A stretch of DNA of 64,000 nucleotides, from the NCBI RefSeq assembly GCF_003073045.1, contig NC_037596.1, forward strand, positions 13,823,950 through 13,887,949, in the 5' to 3' direction. The notes under the pieces are model-generated. The model did not search any database. It had not been told where the DNA came from and saw only the letters and a list, made by a program, of their open reading frames with translations. Source of the stretch: Pomacea canaliculata (Eukaryota; Mollusca; Gastropoda; Architaenioglossa; Ampullariidae). Below, piece after piece: positions 58,101-64,000 of this stretch (positions are counted from its first letter, which is position 1; every line of letters starts with the position of its first letter). The position numbers and the translations under genes are program-made.

Positions 58101-60186
58101 AGGAAAGAGCTCCTAAACCTGCAGCTCGATTGGACAGTCACGTGATTTGACTTTTAATAAGAATGTTTATTTACTTCGTTGGTATTTGTGACTGATTAGT
58201 ACTTAAAGGTGTTTTATTCCATTGATTATGGGCGTATTACGAGATACATTATTTATTGATTGATTTGTTTATTATTTTGAGCGTGTGTGATTGTGTTTCT
58301 CTTAGCGAGCCTTATGATTTGAACAAATCTGTTTGTAACATTTGATGGGTTTGTTTTTTCGTTAGTTCACCATGAAACCAAAATATTGCCGCCTTAAAGC
58401 CAAAATACATTTTCATTACCCATATGTGGATATATAAAATGTACATTAGAAAAACTATTACCTCGCATGGTAAGGTATTTCCGGTTCAGCTACCTGTAAT
58501 AGTTTGCCTATCGTTTTCCTTACGTAGATGATAGATATACAACAAGAGTAAAAATTAACAGGAACCTATCTTTAATTTATCTTTTTAAAAAAAAAGTCTT
58601 GACCACTTATTGTTGAATTTTGTTTGTTTGTTTGTAATATCCTAAAGAAGGTTGTGAAATTTAAATCGTTGTACGAATTTTAAAAAGAAATAAAGAGTCA
58701 GCTTACAGGAACGGACTGCTGTTACTAGCGGTTTGAGGAAATGGAGACTGGGGTACAGTGGCAAGAAGGAAGGATAAATACACTGAAAGAGAAACAAAAA
58801 AGATTCAATGTCAGCTAATCGTCACTCTCACGAAAGGTCAACTAACGTCCTTTTGCCCTCCTGAGACCGTTGTCACCTTCACCTACAGGTCATGGTCGTC
58901 GTGTAGTGACGTCAGTTTGGTTTGGATGAGAGCATGTCTTTGGCCCCTCGGACCACCTCATGAGCGCTGCTCAGTGCAGGCTGAATTTTTACCCTGTGTA
59001 TCATTTTTCTCCATTTCCTGTGATCCCAGGTCAGTTGTTATTGAGTTGATTTAGTTATTGTTACTGTACGGAGATAAAATAAATCTTTTGTACAAAACAC
59101 ACTATAGCGTGTGAATCATTTACAAGTACAGGATGTAAACAAATTCTATAATTTAATAAAATTACTAAACTTTACGTTTCTCAATTTTTTTGCTCTCTTT
59201 CTCTCACTCGTTCACTCACTTTACTCACAAGCACACAAATATAAAAAAAAAACACACACAATATTACAAAGGCATCAACTCTTTGGACATTAAAATGGCT
59301 TCTTATGATCGAGGTTTCTCTTTTTTCTACATAAAACAAGGAAAAAGTTTCGCTACTTTTGATTTAAAACAAATCCTGACAAAATCAAGTTTATATGACA
59401 CTATAATATACGATAATAACATTACCTCTTTGAACTCAGAAACAATGTTATTCAATAATGATTTTTTAAAATAATTTCAGAATGGCTAATTACTAATCGT
59501 GGGATGCACCATTGTTTAGATAACTGTGCACGAAAATTGGGGGACTTTATTACTGTCTGGTGAAATAAAAATGAAACCTATAGCCATTCTGTTAGGGTCT
59601 ATGTGTACTTGATCAGGTGTTGAGCGCAAAATTACATCCGGGTTATTTCTAAAGAGTTTAAAATTTTTTAAAAAACGGTATATGTATCACACATTTGTCA
59701 AATATCTCTCCACACTCCCAGCTATGGTAAGATGCACAGACCTATCTGTGATGCCAGCGTCGTTGAGTTCCTGGCCACATGAAAGATAACTAGGTGAAAT
59801 GAAAGGAAAAGAAAAAAGAATTACAAAACAAAAACTATAATTACAGACAACGACTTTTGTAAAGGATAACGACGACACGCAATGGCTCCGACGAAAGTAA
59901 ACATCCTTAATAAAATAATGAACAACAGACATGCAACAAATAGCAGTAACAATATCCATCGGCCAAAACAACAGATTGAAGCAAATAAACCACAGAAGCA
60001 ACAGATTGAAGCAAACACGACTTGAAACGACAGACAAACTTTCATAACGTAGAAGATGCACAATTCCATAGGAAAACAGAATAGAAATAGAAAACAAAAG
60101 ATGCACAGCTCCATTCAAGTCGATGGCTGGACAGCTGTCAGAACCCTTACCTTTCCTCAGCCAGCCGTTGCGAGGAGATAATTTTA

Positions 60187-60247
60187 TCAGGGAAAGTAAA
60201 AGGCAGCGGAAGGAGAAGGGTGTGCTCCGTCTTCCACGTTCCAAACC
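60187..60247 (-). CDS. Ig receptor 2, candidate last exon
   Basis: From acceptor GTGTGTAG the phase left by the 28-base exon gives VWNVEDGAHPSPSAAFYFP and a TGA at 60189-60187. The acceptor has a poor pyrimidine tract, so this is tentative. Confidence 0.25.
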
Positions 60248-63200
60248 CTACACACAGTGGACCACTCACTGTTTATAGCCCCTTAATAGACTTAGAAGCA
60301 TTTCCTTCTTTTCCTTTCTATGTAAATTTACGAAACAAAATAAAATCATACTAATAATTTGTCGTTAAAAAAAATTATTCATAAGTTACTGCCCTGCGGC
60401 CACTATCTTCAGACACCTTAGCTTTTAAAAATATTTTTATTTATTTATTTATTTATTTATTCAACAAGATTGTATACATAATGGGAAAGTGGCTCTTGCA
60501 AGAATGAACAGATGATCCTACTGGGAACAGTGCGGGGAGGCAGACAGGTAAAACAAGAAATGGGCAACCTCCCAAAGTGGATTTGTTTGTCAGTTACCAG
60601 ATCCTTCAGAATGGTAGAGATCAGAGAGATGTCAAGAGTTGATGATGATGATGATGATGATGAGGAGGAGGAGGAGGAGGATAATTGGCTGGTTAGAAGT
60701 GGTTAGAAGCCTCTGACCTCAACTTCTTCACAAAACATGACTCACCGTTTCATGGACGACAAGGGAACCACGTCTGCAAAAGAAAAGCAACTGAGTCTTC
60801 TGACAGTTCATGAGTCAACTCTTAGATCGACTGTCCTCTGTACAAAACATCCATCCTTCGCCCCTCGCCACCTCTTTATAGCTACTCTCCCTCGAGTAAA
60901 ACATCCTCGGGATCTGAGCACTGCTTTATAACTTCGATAACCAGATGCTTGCCCTTGTCCACATTACCCTGGGGACATACCCTCGCCTCATGCCTACGGC
61001 CGCTGGTGGTTAGTCCACGCCTTGCCTTCCACTTACCGGGCGCTAGACACGTTTAACCACTTACACCACCTAAATTTGCTGAAAGTAAACTATTTCATCC
61101 GCAGTCACAGACAACATGACTCACCTGATCCTAGGCGCCGCGGACGCCACCTGGCGGGATGCTGCTGTCGCTGTCTCCGCCAGGTGTACACGATGTACGC
61201 CACCCCCGTGATGCCCAGCGCCAACCCAATCGTCGACACGACGACGAGAATCACGGCCAACCGGTTGTGATCGGAAATCAACGGCTCACTGCTTGAAGAC
61301 TCTGACAAATGCAAAACTCTGGCCTGAAGGTTTGTGAAGAGTTCACCAGGTGCAAATTTACCTCTCTTAACCTCTAATCACACAGTCTGCCATACCCAGA
61401 AGTTAACTTCTAGAAGTACACGACACCTGGAGATTTTGCCCTTTACGCATATACACTCTTACAAATTAAAATTATAAATACTGTTACATCAATTTTAGAA
61501 AAATTGAGATCCTGAGATGTTGCAGTTATCACTAAAATCCTGTTAAAAAATTCATCAGAAGAGGATAGCTAAGTTACCTTCTTTTCCTACTACATGGACG
61601 ACTATGGTTTTGGAGACACGGCCGTGCTCATTACTGGCCGCGCATGCGTACACGCCTTCTTCCACCAGGCTGACGTTTTTTAAGGTCAAAGTGTGACCCT
61701 TTTGTAAAGGTATCGATGTTTTCTTGGAAATGACCTGCACAAGGAGGAATTGAAAACATTTAAAAATTAAACACGAAGTTTGCTTGCATTGAGTGCTCCA
61801 ATCATATTTCTAAACACTGGCTAAACGCATTAGTTAATTTAGCAAAATTATTATAATAACCTCGTTATAATAACCAGTCATAATGTCATACTGACCAGAT
61901 ACAAACTATTTTTAATGCTGAAATGAGATTTCGCCTTACTGAAAAGATGGTCATTGAAAACATCAACTCTAGCATCTCCATCATCATTCGCACAACCCCA
62001 ACCACCACCATTATCGCCATCATCGTTATCACTCGTCTTCACCTTTTCCCACGTGATGTCACACGCTGGACGACAAGTTGATACACTGCAGGTAAGATTC
62101 ACCGAACTCCCGGAAGTGAGGTCAATGGTCCCGTCAGGCGGGTCGAGCCTCAGGTCCTCTGCAGATGGAGCCCCTGTGTTGACGTGCATCATTGGTGTAA
62201 TGTTTACATCCTCTCTTGTAACAATTTATTTTTTTAACAAATTTTATTTATATATGACTTGTAAAATAAGAGAGGGACAAAGAAAGGAAAAGAGCGAGAT
62301 TTGTTAAGATAACAGAAGGTATAAAACGGGCATGATAATAATTTATAAGAAAAAAAATATAACAAAGAACAGAGAGAGTGTATGTGTGGTTATAAATGTT
62401 TGATATGGGACTATCTTGTTATGTAATTCTCATTATATTATCAACGTCTCTATAGACTGGCGAAAAAAAAAGAATCTAGACATATCTTAAAAATTTCCAA
62501 AGTTCTGCATTTTCATTGGATATCATATGCTGCTCAAAACAATGGAAAGGCCAGTTGTGGAGTCAATCACTGCTTCGTGCCGATAAACAATCAATAACAT
62601 TGAATCACAACACTTATTTTATTTATGAAATGAAACCTTATTAGCCAATTTTATTTACTGACAAAACCCATGTTTTTAAATTCAGAAAAATAATATTAGA
62701 GGAAAAAGAAAGTTAATATCGTGGGGCTGATGTATGTAGCACGCACAAACTGGATTGTCATCAAATTTATGTTGACTGTTAATTTCCAAATTCACAACAA
62801 ATTCCCTAAAAATAAGATTTTAAAGAAATTGCTCCCCGTTTGTATAAACACAAAAACGAAGAAAATATGAAAGTGGTTTTTTTCCATAACTTTGAGTAGT
62901 ATATAAAGGTGAGATTAAAAGACTTTGTGCGCATGCGTTAAAAACGTCAGTGGAAAATTTAAAAAGTCATTTGACAAACAGACATGGGTGTGTTGTCGAG
63001 TGTTTTTTGCGAATTCCACGGTTGTGTGTTTGTTTAGCTTAGCCATGGATGTGTATAGGTGGACTGCTGTCTGTCTGCCGAGACCAACGCTTAGCCTCTT
63101 GCGAAGTTCTCCGCTGTTAGTCTCGGCGAGCCTAAGCAAAGAATGTGAATAAACCGGAAGCTTTGTAGTCTCATGCCTCGTTTTAGTAGTTAACTGGAAA

Positions 63201-64000
63201 AAATCGTCTGCCAGCAGTCCAGTCATACAAGTTCATGGCTTAGCTAACCAGGGACTCACCCTGTAGATGTACGGTGTACCGGTCACTCCACTCCGACCAC
63301 AGTCCCAGCCCTTCTGACGCGCTGCAAGCAAACTGACGTCCCTCGTCAGACTTCCGAGTGAACTGCAGAGTTATCGTTTGGCTCGTGAGGTTGATGCGAG
63401 ATGCTGAATGTTCGTCAACCCCGTCAGCAGGACCCAGTGCCACTGGCTTTGGTTCCGATGTTTCTGCACTTGAAGCATTGAGGTGATCAGCGGGGATGAT
63501 TTCACTGACGGCGCGTCCGTCCCCATCCGCGCTGTCAAACCAGCGAAACACCATTGGTCTATGTTGGTCACGTGGCTTGCTGGCACTTGACGCTGTGCAG
63601 CGAAGCGTGAGGTTGTGGCCCTCGACAGCCACGCCAAGGGCAGTGACTCTCGCTTCTTGCGGCGCTTCTGAAAACAGAGAGTGTGTGTGTGTGTCAGAGA
63701 GCGAAGAACTATATAAAGTATATATATATATGAAAGTATATACATAAATATATTTGAATGCAGTCAGACGAAATTTCGCAGCAGAATCCTCACTCACACA
63801 CACACACGTACGTGTGAGAGCTTGCTTACCTATAACATTCAACCTCTGACCGCAGTTGGGAATGATATCTTTCCCAGACAGGCCTCTCAGACAGAGGTAG
63901 GTCCCAGCATGCCTTGCAGTGACGTTGGAGATGGAGACCCGGATGTAACCGTCGATGAGCGTGTCAGAAACGTTGACCGTATCCTGATATCCACTCATCA
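60187..64000 (-). CDS. Ig-superfamily receptor 2, partial (5' end beyond window)
   Basis: Minus-strand exons: complement(<63830..63998), 63260..63667, 62043..62173, 61578..61734, 61125..61301, with likely tail exons 60746..60773 and 60187..60247. Visible protein: the end of Ig domain 1 (GTYLCLRG), Ig domain 2 (NLTLRC, RWFDS, RQFACSASE), Ig domain 3 split by a phase-0 intron (NLTCSV, DITWEK, then EEGVYACAASNEHGRVS), then a TM helix and a basic cytoplasmic start (WRRQRQQH). Many N-glycosylation sequons. Phases agree at every junction. Type I adhesion or recognition receptor; the exact family is not recognised. It converges with Ig receptor 1. The C-terminal end is tentative. Confidence 0.83.
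60425..60690. repeat. Simple repeats (TTTAT, GAT, GAG)
   Basis: ATTT-type repeats at 60427-60462, then (GAT)n and (GAG)n at 60640-60680. Within the intron between the two candidate tail exons. Confidence 0.85.
60746..60773 (-). CDS. Ig receptor 2, candidate 28-base tail exon
   Basis: Strong acceptor (CTTTTCTTTTGCAG) and donor (AAACG|GTGAGT) flank 28 bases that continue the frame from the TM exon as DVVPLSSMK. Supported only by splice sites and phase. Confidence 0.45.
60905..61075 (-). mobile_element. SINE-like repeat in Ig receptor 2 intron
   Basis: On the minus strand it starts with a tRNA-like head (GGTGGTGTAAGTGGTTAAAC, A-box-like), and its body (60905-60995) matches 51413-51505. This makes the pair likely members of one tRNA-headed SINE family distinct from that at 21.5 and 36.3 kb. 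Confidence 0.5.
61125..61301 (-). CDS. Ig receptor 2, transmembrane exon
   Basis: 177 bases, CATTTGTCAG|AGTCTT to GGATCAG|GTGAGT. Encodes SSSSEPLISDHNR, the helix LAVILVVVSTIGLALGITGV, then AYIVYTWRRQRQQH. Confidence 0.9.
61578..61734 (-). CDS. Ig receptor 2, Ig domain 3 exon B
   Basis: 157 bases, CTTGTGCAG|GTCATT to AAAGAAG|GTAACT. Encodes LTLKNVSLVEEGVYACAASN then EHGRVSKTIVVHVV, a textbook E-F-G strand stretch. Confidence 0.9.
62043..62173 (-). CDS. Ig receptor 2, Ig domain 3 exon A
   Basis: 131 bases, GTCAACACAG|GGGCTC to donor GGGAAAAG|GTGAAG. Encodes LRLDPPDGTIDLTSG and SVNLTCSVSTCRPACDITWE. A second in-phase donor (TATCTG|GTCAGT at 61896/61895) would add 49 residues of Asp/Gly-rich sequence. 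I prefer the first because the joined W-to-C spacing is then normal for an Ig domain. Confidence 0.7.
63260..63667 (-). CDS. Ig receptor 2, Ig domain 2 exon with WSEWS
   Basis: 408 bases, CTGTTTTCAG|AAGCGC to CTACAGG|GTGAGT. Contains APQEARVTALGVAVEGHNLT, then LRC (B strand), FRWFD (C-strand Trp), a long C'-E loop, DEGRQFAC (F strand), then SEGLGLWSEWSDRYTVHLQ. Confidence 0.88.
63830..64000 (-). CDS. Ig receptor 2, Ig domain 1 exon (partial)
   Basis: Open to the window edge. Encodes GYIRVSISNVTARHAGTYLC and GQRLNVI, the E-to-G strands of an Ig domain, with donor GTTATAG|GTAAGC in phase 1. Two extra residues of interest: Cys in CLRG and in PNCGQ. Confidence 0.85.

Larger units (their letters stand above)
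48425..60186. other. 3' UTR of Ig receptor 1 and intergenic region, no recognised gene
   Basis: The 3' UTR starts at 48425; no AATAAA was found in the first kilobase, so its end is unresolved. Beyond that the sequence is AT-rich with short meaningless frames. Noted content: 20-base tandem repeat (50759-50882), dispersed repeat (51413-51505), short direct duplications at 53.45 and 55.05 kb, AAT repeat (54078-54104), TA runs (52580, 53815, 57805), and AAATA repeats (57049-57080). Confidence 0.55.

Noticed and set aside
58925..58995. Possible terminal exon on minus (ending MLSSKPN stop)
   Set aside because: Acceptor lacks a pyrimidine tract and the phase does not fit the receptor 2 exons.
59687..60244. 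185-codon minus-strand frame
   Set aside because: Composed of Leu/Phe/Cys-rich AT-biased translation with no family resemblance; only its first part could overlap the tentative last exon of receptor 2, in a different frame.

Overview
This is a stretch of animal nuclear genome. Genes are split by GT-AG introns from under 100 bases to 23.5 kb, the background is AT-rich with CpG-rich promoter patches, microsatellites are dense, and decayed eukaryotic transposons are present (a hAT MITE, a THAP/YqaJ-type DNA transposon, tRNA-headed SINEs, non-LTR reverse transcriptase debris). The single-copy-type proteins look invertebrate. The transposon mix suggests a lophotrochozoan, most likely a mollusc, but that is an inference and no species can be named from the sequence alone.

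Layout. (1) 507-2935, minus: a complete three-exon secreted arylsulfatase with intact catalytic motifs and an 8-bp-TSD hAT MITE in intron 1. A 3'-flank segment recurs about 4.1 kb away. (2) 7.4-8.9 kb: an internally deleted DNA transposon that keeps the start of a THAP-domain transposase (plus) and, at the other end, the start of what looks like its SAP/YqaJ-type partner (minus). (3) 9.84-13.82 kb, minus: the full gene for ribosomal protein S19 (RPS19), reconstructed base by base, with a non-coding TOP exon and a start codon that is the first three bases of exon 2. (4) 15.95-48.42 kb, plus: a seven-exon gene for a 402-residue type I membrane protein (signal peptide, one divergent Ig-like domain, Pro/Thr stalk, TM, cytoplasmic tail). 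Its first intron is 23.5 kb, all six introns are phase 1, and its tail carries YxxP tyrosine motifs and seven tandem pentapeptide repeats. (5) 48.4-60.2 kb: no recognisable gene; 3' UTR plus repeats. (6) 60.2-64.0 kb, minus and running off the right end: a second Ig-superfamily receptor with at least three Ig domains, a TM helix and a short tail, convergent with the first.

How the genes relate. RPS19 and the first Ig receptor are head to head, with about 2.1 kb between the RPS19 start and the receptor's CpG island. The two Ig receptors point at each other and may be co-located cell-surface or immune-type receptors; this is inferred from architecture only. The arylsulfatase and RPS19 are ordinary housekeeping or lysosomal/secretory genes. 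The novelty lies mainly in the first Ig receptor: its domain does not match a standard Ig family by eye, and its tail repeats are unfamiliar. I found no CRISPR arrays, rRNA or convincing tRNA genes.
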